DNA of 64,000 nt from the NCBI GenBank assembly GCA_004335835.1, contig RWJK01001782.1, forward strand, positions 132,082-196,081, in the 5' to 3' direction. Below the pieces are notes generated by a model. That model was not told the DNA's origin and ran no database searches. It saw only the letters and a list, made by a program, of their open reading frames with translations. Source of the DNA: Scenedesmus sp. ARA3 (Eukaryota; Chlorophyta; Chlorophyceae; Sphaeropleales; Scenedesmaceae). The translations under genes and the position numbers were made by a program. This document shows positions 1-11,081 of this stretch, piece by piece (within the stretch, counting starts at the first letter, position 1; every line of letters begins with the position of its first letter).

Positions 1-3000
1 GAGCCGGTCTGCTGCTGCCGCTGCTGCCGTGCTGCCCTCCGCGGGCGCTGGCAGCGGCAGCACTGCGCTGCTCTCGCCGTTGGCGCTGTAGCTGAGGCGC
101 GTCAGCCCTGCAGGCATCAGTGGGGAGGGCAGGCGAGCACAGCAATTGCATTGAGTGAGAAACACTGGGCAGGAAAAAAGGGAAAAAGCAGTACATGCCA
201 AAAGGTTGGGTGAGGCGCGTGAGCCCTGCAGGCACAAGCAGGAAGGGGAGGCGAGCACAGCATGCTCAGGACGAGAAATTTCGCAATGCAGGGAATAGAA
301 AAGACAAGATTCAGTACATGCATGGTAGTATCAGCCAGACAAGCACTTGACTCCAGCCAGCTGAGCAGGCATGCACAGGTGATGTCTGAGGTCTTAATCA
401 TGCGCAAGCACACTCCCCATCACCAACTTCGCTACCCAGGGGCAGAAAGCCTACTTCTGCACCTACCGCGCAGCTGCGCAACCGCCGCCCACAGGTGCGG
501 TGCATCTGCAGCAGACTCGCAGCCCCGCAGCCCAGCCAGGCGCAGCCCCCGCAGCAGCAGCATCTGCCGCAGCAGCAGCTGCACAAAGCGGCCGCCGCCT
601 TGCACGGCAAGCCCCGCGCCGCCAAACCCTAGATCTAGCTCCTGAACCCCAATCGCAGGCGAGCACGCCAACAGCTGCTGCAGGCGCTGCTGCAAGCCAG
701 AAGGACCAGGCAGCCCCAGCAGCCGCACTGAAGTGACGAGGATGCTGTCTGGCTTGACAGCTACGCGGTTCAGCTGCACCAAGCGCAGCGGCTCAGCGGG
801 TGCTGCAGCTGCGGCGGCAGCGGGTGCTACTGCTGCCGCTGCGGCATGTGCTGCAGCAACAGCAAGTGCTGCTGCTGCGTGGGCGGCTGCGTGAGGTGGC
901 GGTGGCGGCACAGGTGCAGCAGCAGCAGCAGCAGCAGCAGGAGCCTGCAGCGCTGGAGCATTGCCATTGGCAGGCCCGTTTATGGCGGCTGGCCCGGCTG
1001 CTGCTGCTGCTGCCGGCTGATCTCCCTGCATTGCCGGCCCAACGGCGGCAACAGCTGCTCCTGCAGCCGCCACCTCGGCACGCATGTGCCTGCGCATGCC
1101 GTACCGCCCCTCACGGCCGAAGCCAGCCGCCATCATCCACTCAACTTCATCAAGATCTTCATCCTCGGAACTTCCCATCCCCCAAGGCCGCATAGGATCC
1201 ATCCTCCACTCATCCCGCAAGTCAGCCCGCGCTGCTGCCCTGGCAGCAGCAGCGGCAGCATCGCCATACATGGCTTGCATCCGCTCCCTCTCCCGCTCCA
1301 TAGGAAGCATCCGCAGCCGAGCGCGCTGCGCCCGAGCCAGCTCTCGCTCCTGCTGCTGCTGCCGCCCCGGCCGCCCCATGCGCTCAGCCTCCCTGCGCTG
1401 CCGCTGCGAGGACGCGTACGCTGCTGCCGCTGCTGCTGCAGCATGAGGTACCATAGATTGCGATGTATCATTGGCAGCGGCAGCTGAAGCTGGTGCTGCG
1501 GCTGCTGCTGCTGCCGGTGGTGCCGCAGGCGGAGCTGCTTGTGCGGCAGCACTGCTGCTGCCAGCGCCGCCACCACTCCCAGCAGCAGCAGCAGAACCCA
1601 CCGGCTGGTGGCCGCTGCTGCCGAGCTCACGATCCAGCAGCTGCAGGGGTGACAGGTTAGCAGCAGCTGCTGCAGCAGCCGCCGCCGCCGCTGCTGCAGC
1701 AGCAGAGGAGCCCGCATGCCCCAGCTCCCGGTCAAGCAGGTTTAGCGGCAATGCATGCACCCCAGCTGCACCTGCAGCGCTGCTGCTGCCGCCGCCACCA
1801 CCATGCCCACCCGCTGCTGGCTGACCCGCCTGCTGCTGCTGCTGCTCGTTTGCCCTGCTGCTGTCACCGCGTGCTGCTGAACCACCCCTGTCCATGCGCC
1901 CCAGCCCAAAGCCAGCCAGGCCCCTCAAGCTTCCAAAGCTCGCCCCACAGCCGTGGCCTAGCCAGCCGTCTGCACAGCCTCCTCCTCTCCGGCGCCGCCC
2001 TCTTGCCTCATCATCATCGTCATCATTGTCATTATCGTCATCATCATCTTCGTCATCGTAGAATGCACTTCCAAGCATCCGCAGCCGCTCGCGCCGCCGC
2101 GCAGCAAGCGAGCTAGCCTTGTCTCTGCGCCAGCGAGGGCCAGGGTTGCCAGGGCTCAGCCGGCCCTGCTGCTGCTGCTGCTGGGGTGCTGAGCCAGCTG
2201 CTGCATTGAGCTGTGCTGGCCCCGCTGCTGCTGCTGCTGCTGAAGATGATGCGTGCTGGGCTGTACCATTGCCGGCAGCAGCAGCAGCAACAGCAGCAGC
2301 CTCAAGCCCAGCAGCAGCTGCCTCTGCTGCCGCATTCAGAGCATCACTGCCCGCGCCATTCATTGAGTTGTTGTTGGTGACCAAGCTGGCACTTCGCTGC
2401 ATGCCCATTGCAGCTGCTGCATCGCCAGCCCCAGCTGCTGCTGCTGCTGCTGCCTGCTGCTCATCCTCATCAGTAAAGCCAGACAGATCCAGCAGAGGAT
2501 GCGCAGCGAGAGATGTGCCAGTGCCAGTGCCAGCAGCAGCAGCAGCAGCAGGCGGCAAGCCTCCCAACTGCTGCTGCTGCTGCTGCGCCGGCGGCTGCGA
2601 TTGGCTGAGTGGATCTAAAGCCCTGCGAAGAATCTGCCGCCGCCTGCTCCTTGCATGCTCACCCTCTTCCTGCTGCTGCTGCTGCGACATGCCACCCAGC
2701 ATGCCTGTGCCGGCCACGCCTCCAAGGTACCCACCCAGCCCGTCTCTGCCGCTGCTGCTGCTGCTGCCACCTGGCCGGCCCATCCTTTCCCCCCTGGCTC
2801 CATTTCTGGCTCCATCTCCTGCAAGGCCATCCCTGCCCTGCTGATGCCGAGAGTCCCTGGGGCTGCTGCCGCAGCGGCGCCTCGCCACCACGCGGCCACG
2901 CCGCCGCCCATGCCCCGACTCATCATCGTCATCATCATCATCATCATCACTGCCAGCAGCAGCAGCGGCAGCAGCAGCAGCAGCAGCAGGGCCGCCAGAA

Positions 3001-4415
3001 CCGGCAGCCGGATCCTGCTGCTGCTGGCGATCATTTCCGCCGGAGGTGGGGCTGTTTGCGTTGCTGTGGAACAAGCGGTCTGTTGCCAGTGCTCGCTTCA
3101 TGCGCATCGTCAGCATACCAGAAGGACTCGCCTTGCTGCTGCCACCACTCCCACCACTGCCACCACTGCCAGCGCCGGCGGCTGAACTGCCAGAACCTGC
3201 TGCAGCAGCTGCTGCTGCTCCGGTCAGGCCTGCAGCAGCACTGCTCCCAGCAGCAGCAGCAGCAGCAGCCTGCTGGCCACAGCCGTGTGCAGCTGGTGAT
3301 GGGCGCTTCTTGTTTGCTGCTGCAGGCGCTGCTGCAGCTGCCGCTACTGGTGGAGGTGGTGGAGGTGATGCTGCTGCGGGCATATGGGCATCACCCTGCT
3401 GCTGCTGCTGCTGCTGTGCATCGACATCCATTGGGTCAGCAGGGGCAGCAGCTGCCACCTCAGCAGCTTGCTGCTGGCTGCCCTGTGCTGCTGCTGCTGC
3501 CCCCTCTGCAGCATCCATGGGATCCGCTGCCTCAAGCGCTGCTTGTGGCGATACGATGTCGAAGAACTCATCAATGTCATCAAGAATCGGCTCAGGGCTG
3601 AAGAACCGGTCATCAGCTCCTGCTGCTGCTGCTGCTGCTGCCGCCGCCGCCGCTGTCGCCGCCATTGCAGCAGCAGCAACAGCAGCAGCAGCTGTTGAAG
3701 CTGCCGGGTCACGTGCAGCCGCCATAGCTCGGCGCTCCATAGCTGCAGCGCGCCGTGCAAGGTACGGCCTTGGGAACGTGGCCAGCAAGCTACCAGCAGC
3801 ACTCCCTGCTGCTGCTGCAGGCCGCTGCGGTGCATGGTGTGGCTGCTGCTGCTGCTGGAGCGCCGGGCCCTGAGCTGCACCAGCAGCAGCTGCTGCACCA
3901 CCACCACCACCACCACCACCACCTGCTGCTGCTGCTGCTGCTGCAGGCTGCTGTTGCGGACCATTCCCGCCACCCCCACCACCTGCTGCTGCTGCTGGGC
4001 CTGCTCCATGCATACCGCCACCCAACCCAGCAGGAGCAGCACCCTGCTGCTGCTGCCCAGGCCCAGCAGCAGCAGCAGCAGCAGGCCCCGGCGTCAGACG
4101 AGCTGCAGGCACTGGGGGCGCTGGCGCTGGCCACAGCCCCTCATCATCATCATCCCCAAAGCCAGGGTTCAAGCCCGGTCCTGAACCTGAGGGGTTCAGC
4201 CCGCCTGCTGAACCTGAGGGGTTTAGCCCGCCAGGCGCAGGCAGGTCATAGAGTGAGATGTCCAGGCCTGCTGCAGCTGCTGTCTTGGCTGCCAGAGGGT
4301 CCATCATTGCCAGCCAGTTTGCCCGCGGCCGCTGCACTGGCTGCTGCTGCTGCTGGCCAGGCTCGACTGCCTCCAGCTCCCCTGCTCCTCCTCCTGCTGC
4401 CACTGTACCAGGCGC

Positions 4416-4446
<31 letters not shown>

Positions 4447-7130
4447 GGTTGTGCATTGGCCGCAGCATCACCAGCAGCCGCTGCAGTGCCGCCGGCGCCT
4501 GCCTTAACCGCCATCCAACACGCCTGCTTCTCACCACACTGCACCCGGTCAAACACCACTGCCTCTGCGTCTTTGACCATGCCCCAGCCAGTCCCCAGCA
4601 GCAGCCGCAGCCGCTGCAGCCGTGCACATGAGGCAAACAGCGCCTGAGCCTGCTCCGGCAAATGTGCTGGCAGTTGCACTGCGCCCTCCACATGAATTTC
4701 AATTTCATGCACCTGCTGCAGCTTCTGCAGGTGTGGCAGCAGCGGTGCCAGGCCTGCTGCCAGCCAGGCGTCGTTCGATTCTGGCTGCATGCCGAAGACC
4801 AATGTGCGCAGGTCCGGCAGGAACGCGAGGAAGGGCAGGCCTGCGGAGCACCGCGGGAAAACACGGCATTGCAAGGTGAGTCAGTTAGTGGGTGGGGGGG
4901 GGGTACTGTGGGGTCGATTGAAAGAGCACGTGGAGTGCAGGTGACAGCTGCGGCGCGCAGTTTGGAGACAACCTACTGGATGTGCATGGCTGACTCAAAA
5001 GGCAAGATGCCGCAAGCCTGTATAAGTGTCGGCAGTAGTATCTGCTCTTCACGTACAATCTGCACACAAGCAGGCAACTTGGCCTGCATCACTGCCCGGC
5101 TACCTTGCTGGTATTGTGAATGGGATGTGAATGGGATGGAAGAACCGAAATGCCTGTGCAGTCATAGCATTGCAAGCAGCTGGCATGCAGATAACGCTGC
5201 TGATGCTGATGCTGCTGATGCTGCCGCCGAGAATGTTGCGCACCTGCGGGTGATGTGATGCTGCAGTGTGACAGTTGCAGCGTCTGCAGCGAGCGCAGCG
5301 ATGACAGCCACTTCATGTCTGCGAGGCAGCACAAACAAGCAGCACGGAATGTCAACATTCAAGCAACAGTCACCATGTATTCGCAGCGTCTTCAGCGCAG
5401 CAAGGCTCCTTGGCGTTGCGGTTGGTTTGTTTCTACATACGATCCACAGGACGGGAAGCACAATAGCCACTACACTGCATCAAGCAACGACAGCATCTGT
5501 GTTATGACTTGCACTTGCCGCACTCGCTGCTGGTGCAGCTATGCCTACAACACACTTGAGCACACTGTGCCCCAAACTTCAGCTGCTGCTGGCCCCTCAC
5601 CATCCACGTCCAGGAAGGGCAGGCTGCACTCGCACGGGTTCCAGTACAGCCGGCCATCCAGCTGCAGCTTCTCCGCCTTGTACCTGCGCAGCACAAGTAA
5701 GCACACCAGTCCAATGTTAGACGCTGCTTCGTCATGCTTTGCCATGTAAAACACACGCCCCGCTGGTGGTGCATGCAACGGCCTCCACCATACATAGATG
5801 CTTGCAGGAGGAGGCCACAGCTGTGTGCACCTGCTAGCATTAAAGATACAGCAACAGAACTGCCGTGCCGCGCCTGCTCAGCAGCCACAGCATGTGCTGC
5901 CACTGCCAGCCGCTGTCAGCCACAAGTGCTTGCAGGAGGCCATGACCAACTGCTGACAGCGCAAGCACGGTGTACTAATCAAATTACTGCTGGCAGGCGG
6001 CACCTGCTGAGCAGCCACAGCAGGCGCCGCCACCACCCTCCACAAGTGCTTGCAGGAAGCCATGGCCACGCCGTAACTGCTGACAGTGCAAGCACAGTGT
6101 TACCACTGATAGCACTGCTGCCACTAACCGCACCTGCTGAGTAGCCACAGCAGGCGCTGGTCATCAATGGCCGCCCAGTCAGCGCCAGCCGGCAGCCACA
6201 GGTGCCAGCTGTGCACATTACGGAAGCGCCGCCCCAGCTGCTCAAGCTGGCACAGCAGCTGCTCATGGCTGGCTGGCATGCACATCTCGCAGTGCACCAC
6301 GTCATGTGCGAGCTGCGCTGCCCAGGCCTTGCACACGCGCGCTGCTGCATCGAGCTCCCCAGGACCCAGCTGCTCCCGCAAGACCTGTGCATGCGCAGTG
6401 GTCAACACAAGTAACACATAGTTGACTGGGCTGTGGCTACTGTCTGCTTGTGTGATTTGAAGCACTTTACCGCTGGAGAGGCTGTGCAGGTGCTGTGGAG
6501 GGAGTGCAAAGACTTCCTGCAAGCTGCTTGCAATCTGCCACGTTCGGATCGCCCTGCGCTGGACACCACCAAAGAAGGTGCTGAAACCCTACGTCCTCCT
6601 GGCAGCAACAGGGCTGAGAACTACAAGAAGCCGTGCCTGCTACGAATGGGGAGCGTGACGTTGACATTGATTGCTGCTGCAGATACACGTGCTGCTGTAG
6701 CAGAGGTCTGAGGGCAGGCTGTGCAAGGCTACTGCATGCTGCTGGCTCTTGCACTGCTGCTGTGCTCTGCTTCTTGCCGGCTTCCTGCAGCTGTGTTGCT
6801 GCATACTATGCTGTACGATGTGATGTGAGGATAACTGTCACACAGAACACCGCCTGGCTCGTCAGCCTTGCATGCGAAGCAGCTCCGAAGTCTGACCACT
6901 TGACTGGGCCTTGGACCAGCAGGCGGTCCTGATCTAGTACATGCAAGGCTCACCTTGATGAGGGGCGCACAGAGTTCATAGAATGGGCGTTTCTGAACCC
7001 CTGTACACACGCGCACGCCTTGGTCAGGCAGGAAGGTAGGCAGTTCAGGGCCAGGTCCGTGCTAATCTTCGGACCACGCACCTGCTCCAGACGCTTCGTC
7101 ATCTATCAAAACATCTTCAATACTATCCAT
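1..7130 (-). CDS. F-box-like / leucine-rich-repeat giant low-complexity protein (partial, runs off left edge)
   Basis: Minus-strand exons that join in frame: 7130-7082, 7000-6954, 6516-6134, 5683-5601, 5318-5244, 4840-467 and 107-1, about 1706 visible codons. The start MDSIEDVLIDDEASGAG is the first ATG before a good donor. Exon 3 has an F-box-like stretch (LGPGELDAAARVCKAW). Exon 5 (SSLRSLQTLQLSHCSI), the start of exon 6 (LPDLRTLVFGM) and its end (VRLLGLPG, LRGLRLAGLRG) read as leucine-rich repeats. The roughly 1200 residues between are runs of Ala, Gln, Gly, Ser and Asp encoded by CAG-type triplets. F-box/LRR proteins usually select substrates for SCF ubiquitin ligases; that role is inferred here from weak motifs. 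An insertion of this size between LRRs is odd. Exon 3 could be split further, since a possible donor lies near 6470. The 3' end is outside the window. Confidence 0.6.
207..236 (-). repeat. Copy of the acceptor-side edge of the last visible F-box/LRR exon
   Basis: The bases around the acceptor at 107/108 (GAGGCGCGT.AGCCCTGCAGGCA) recur here about 120 bp away inside the preceding intron, with one change. It is an intronic duplicate of an exon edge with its 3' splice site. Confidence 0.6.
5871..6165 (-). repeat. Three copies of the exon 3 end (LWLLSR plus donor) of the F-box gene
   Basis: The last codons of exon 3 with the donor, at 6134 on the plus-strand scale, are repeated at about 6004 and 5874, a 130-bp period. 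Each copy is followed in plus-strand terms by CACAAGTGCTTGCAGGA-type sequence. Only the first copy in gene direction joins to the long exon. Confidence 0.7.
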
Positions 7131-7603
7131 TTGCGCCTACGCACGTAGAACAGGTCCCAGATTTCGATGGAAATGGCGTCGAGACAGTGCAACACCTCGG
7201 TACTGGCGTAAACAGGTGATAATTACGATGTGAACGCCACATACAATCTTGGCTGCGCGCTTTGCAGGCAACTTATCCGTGGGTACACCACGAAAGGCGT
7301 GTAACAGTTGTTGAGGGAGGGTGCAACTACATGATGTACAACACATCACAGCCAATGCGCGTGATGTCCCTGTGGTGTAAACAGCTTGCAGACCCTTGAA
7401 CGTGCTTCAGCCGACACATACGTCTTGTCACTGATCATTGGGAGCTTCTCCGCCGAATCAGTTCTTGCTGGTCCGCTGTGACGCTATTTCATTGTTGATC
7501 TATTTCACGTTTATTTTAAGTGACCGTGTTGACTGCAGCCGGACTCCTTAGGGGCTGCAGCAGCCTGTTTGCTGGCTGAGCAGCAGCAGCAGCACCTGCA
7601 GCC
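7131..7603. promoter_or_regulatory. Divergent intergenic region between the F-box-like gene and the U2A' gene
   Basis: The 473 bp between the two divergent start codons must hold both promoters and both 5' UTRs. I see no clear TATA box and no credible ORF. The right half is less GC-rich than the flanks. Confidence 0.5.
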
Positions 7604-10002
7604 ATGGGGGATGCTCGACCTACAGGCTCGCTGGGGCCTCGCCTGGCAGGCAGGCTCACAGCTGACCTGATTTTGAGAAGCCCTCAGTACATGAGCTGCA
7701 TCAAGTACTACGAAATAGATCTGCGGGGTAGGCACCGCTGCTGTGACAGCCGCTGCAATGTGTTCGGCAACAGCTGTAGCTGAACCATTTGCCTGTGCCT
7801 GCCAGGCAACAAGATTGGAGCCATAGAGAACCTGGGAGTGACTGAGGTAAGGATGCAGTAGTAGGTTGGGTGCTGGCATTGCAGCAGCAGTATGCAATGT
7901 AGTGCTCCTGTGGTAAAGCTGATGCGTGCTGATGCGTGAGTCATGGCATGGCATGGTCACAAGCAGCAACTCATGTACCCGCATAGCACATGGGGTGAAG
8001 CTTGAGGGACAGTCATCGCTGCTGCGAGCTGTACCTGCGCTGGCAGCATGCCATGGCATATCAACACTGTCCTGTCGCTGCGTCTAGCACACGCCATGAT
8101 GCACGGGTTTTGGGGGCTGAGGATAGGCGCACAGGTGTGGTGAGGAGGCAGTGCCAGGCAACTTCGCTGCAGCAGTCCTTGCCATGTTTACAACTCCTGC
8201 TTGTTCAGCAGGCTTGTTCCCTGCCCCCAGCAGCGTGTTCCCTCATTCATGTGCTTCTGCTGGGCTCTTCGTCTTTTCCGTGCTGCAGAACCAGTTTGAC
8301 AGCATAGACCTCAGCGACAATGCCATTGTGCGCTTGGAGGGCTTCCCGCGCCTGCCGCGCCTGAAGATGCTACTGCTCAGCAACAACCGCATCGCAAAGA
8401 TTGCACGCAACCTGGAAGGTGAGCAGCCACACCAGCAATTGACAGCTGGCAGTGCTTGCACACGCAAGAACAGCACGGTACTGGCATGCACATCCCTTGC
8501 ACGTGCAGGCGAGTGCGCACATACATCTCGCTGCGTGGAGGCAACACCTGGAGTGGGTGACGTATGCGGCGAACGCCTACGCGCTTCTCATCCCCAACAA
8601 CGCTGGTGCTGCTGCTGCTGCTGCTGCCACCGCCGCCTGCAGCGTCCGTGGGGCACTTGGAGTCACTGGTGCTGACCAACAACAAGATCTCGGAGCTGCG
8701 GGTGAGCACAGCACAGCACATGGAGCCATTACAGGGTGGGGTTTGTTGCAGTGCCTCAACAGCAGCACGTAACACGTGTTAGCAGCTACAGGAGGGGCTG
8801 ATGGGGGTGAAGGGACCCTTTTTTTGTTGAGCACTCGGCTGTTGCAGGAAGCAGTAGCTGCGCATCCCGGGGTTTTTTGGCGGCAGCTGAAGCAATTGCA
8901 AGACCAACGAGTCTTCTCTTACGCAGCTAAATGCCATTCGACTGTCCTGCAGTCAAACACGGACCTGGTTTCGCTGTGCTTGCAGGACATTGACCCGCTG
9001 TCATCACTGCCGAAGCTGACCACGCTCAGCATCTCAGGCAACCCAGTGGCACTCAAGAAGGAGTACAGGTGCGGCAGCAGCACACAGCATGCAACGAACA
9101 CGCCGCATGGTTGCACGTCAGCTTGGCTGCCTTTGCCACGTTGCAGGACAGTACATAATTGTGCTGCACCTTTCTTTGCCAGCATCCTGCAAGCATACAT
9201 TGTGGCGTCGTTCTCAATGCCTGTCTTTTAAGTACAGCGCCCGCAGCAGCTGCCTTGGTCCATCCTGTGCTGTCACCACTAAAATGGACATTGCCATTAT
9301 GTCGCGTTAATTGCCACGTCTCATTTGCGCCAACTCACAACATGTCGCTGTTTTCATTTGCGGTCATGCTGCCAGGCTGTACACCATCAGCAGGTGCCCC
9401 AAGCTGAAGGTGCTGGACTTCAAAAAGGTCAAACAAAAGGTGGGATGCAGCAGCATGCCCTGGCTGTTAGTGGGATCTTTGCGCGTTTCTTGAACAGCAG
9501 CAGCGTTGGAGTGCACATGCACACCTTGCCCACAGGTTGCAGGCGCTGGTGGCAGATTTTGACAGTTGCTGACGGTGCTCTGTGTGTGGTGCCGCAAACC
9601 TGTTGTTGCTTGCAGGAGCGGGAGCAGGCAGAGAAGCTGTACGGCACGTTGGAGCAGCAGCAGCAGCGGCAGCAGCAGGACGGCAACACCTTTGAGCCAG
9701 GCGAGGGCCTGCCTGAAGCAGCCGCAGCAGCAATGGACACAGATGAGGCAGCAGCGCAGGCTGGCGATGAGGAGGGCGCAAATGGCGAGGCAGCAGCAGC
9801 AGCAAAGCCCACGGCAGCACCATCAGCGGAGCAGCTGACTGCCATCAAGGCTGCTGTGGCGAATGCACAGACGCTTGAGGATGCTTGGAGGCTGGAGCAG
9901 GCGCTGAAGGCGGGTGACATGCCTTCTGCTCTTGCAAGGAAGGAGGAGGAGGAGCAGCAGCGGCAGCAGCAGGACAGCGCGGCAGCTATGGATGAGGGCT
10001 GA
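7604..10002 (+). CDS. SNRPA1: U2 small nuclear ribonucleoprotein A' (U2A', Lea1 homologue)
   Basis: Seven exons: 7604-7727, 7806-7846, 8289-8418, 8643-8701, 8986-9068, 9376-9439 and 9616-10002, 295 aa with closed phase. The N-terminal two thirds is the U2A' LRR domain: LRSPQYMSCIKYYEIDLRG, then IDLSDNAIVRLEGFPRL, LESLVLTNNKIS, LSSLPKLTTLSISGNPV, and the LRR cap LYTISRCPKLKVLDFKKV. In the family this domain binds U2B'' and U2 snRNA in the U2 snRNP that recognises the intron branch site. The last exon is a Gln/Ala/Glu-rich tail, a little longer than in the human 255-aa protein. The start was chosen because the next codons match the family N-terminus and an in-frame start upstream is lacking. 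Intron 3 ends in a CTG run used as the acceptor region. I noticed no exon-edge duplications in this gene. Confidence 0.93.
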
Positions 10003-11081
10003 TGCCGTTTGCCAGGCTCAGCATGTTTGGGTGACACGGAACCTGTCTCTGTCGACTGGATTGCAGGTCATGGTCAGCCACTATTGTGAGCAGCTGACGC
10101 TATCTCCTTTAAGATGCATTGGCTGGTTGGTTTCTGTGATGTTTGCGTCTCAATGTGGTTGGCTACTGAATCGACTGCCAGGTTGCATGTTGGCAGGTGC
10201 TGCCAATTGTCACTAATTTGGTTAGCCAGGGTTCATGCCACAGCAGTCAAGCAATTGGCTGGTGAATTTGCCGTGCACAGAAATTGCACACTGACAGTGT
10301 GTGGTTTGCCGCGGCAGCTTGGGGTTCGGCGAATGTTGGCCACCCACACTGCTGCTGAGCCAAGCTGTGGCAGCACCTCTGACATGGGACAGGCACGCAT
10401 TGGTATTCGCGCCTTCAAGAGCAATTGATTGTTCAGTGGCCCGTATGCAGTTTGGGTCTGTGACTGTCTGATGACTTGTATACAGGCATCCCCCTACCTA
10501 CACATGTACTACAACCACTGCTGCGGCTCCTGCTTCTTTGCGAGGAAATGTCAACTTTACACGTCTTTGCTGGAGGTGACACACTGAGGATGTTACTGAC
10601 AACGCAGCACCAGGACTACCTCTGACTACAAAGGAGCAGAAGACCGTCAGTGCCGTTGCCCCCCAGGCCATCGTGGCTACTGAGGGCGGCACTGACCAGG
10701 TTTTCTTTTGAATGCAGGTAATACTAGAACAAGTAGGAGGAGCAGCAGCACCACAACACTGAAATTGAAGTAGCCATGCTGGTCCTGGGGGGCCCCTTCT
10801 TGCTATGTGAGTACGCATCATGTTGCATGCAATGATAGACGTGCAATGATTGACCTGCTTGCACGTTGTACCAATTTTATACTTGTGACGAGGGTTTTGA
10901 TGGATTGACTGCGAACCTGACAAAAACTTGGGGCTCATGCTGTTCTTGCGGCGCTGAGCGAGAGCGGTGCAAGCAAAACGGAAGCAATGTGCACAATTCC
11001 TTGAATGATAAAACACCGCTTCTTCAGTCCATCGCCTGCCACACCAACACTCGAAACTGCACCACTGATAGAAGCCTGAAC
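10003..11081. other. Intergenic: U2A' 3' UTR and 5' flank of the next gene
   Basis: No supported gene. It contains the 3' end of the U2A' transcript and the promoter and leader of the secreted-protein gene at 11082. I did not find a clear TGTAA polyadenylation signal in the first 500 bp. Confidence 0.5.

Noticed and set aside
262..4879. Many plus-strand and alternative-frame ORFs over the F-box/LRR gene
   Set aside because: CAG/CTG repeats stay open in several frames. Only the minus-strand frame links LRR motifs at both ends and joins flanking exons in phase.
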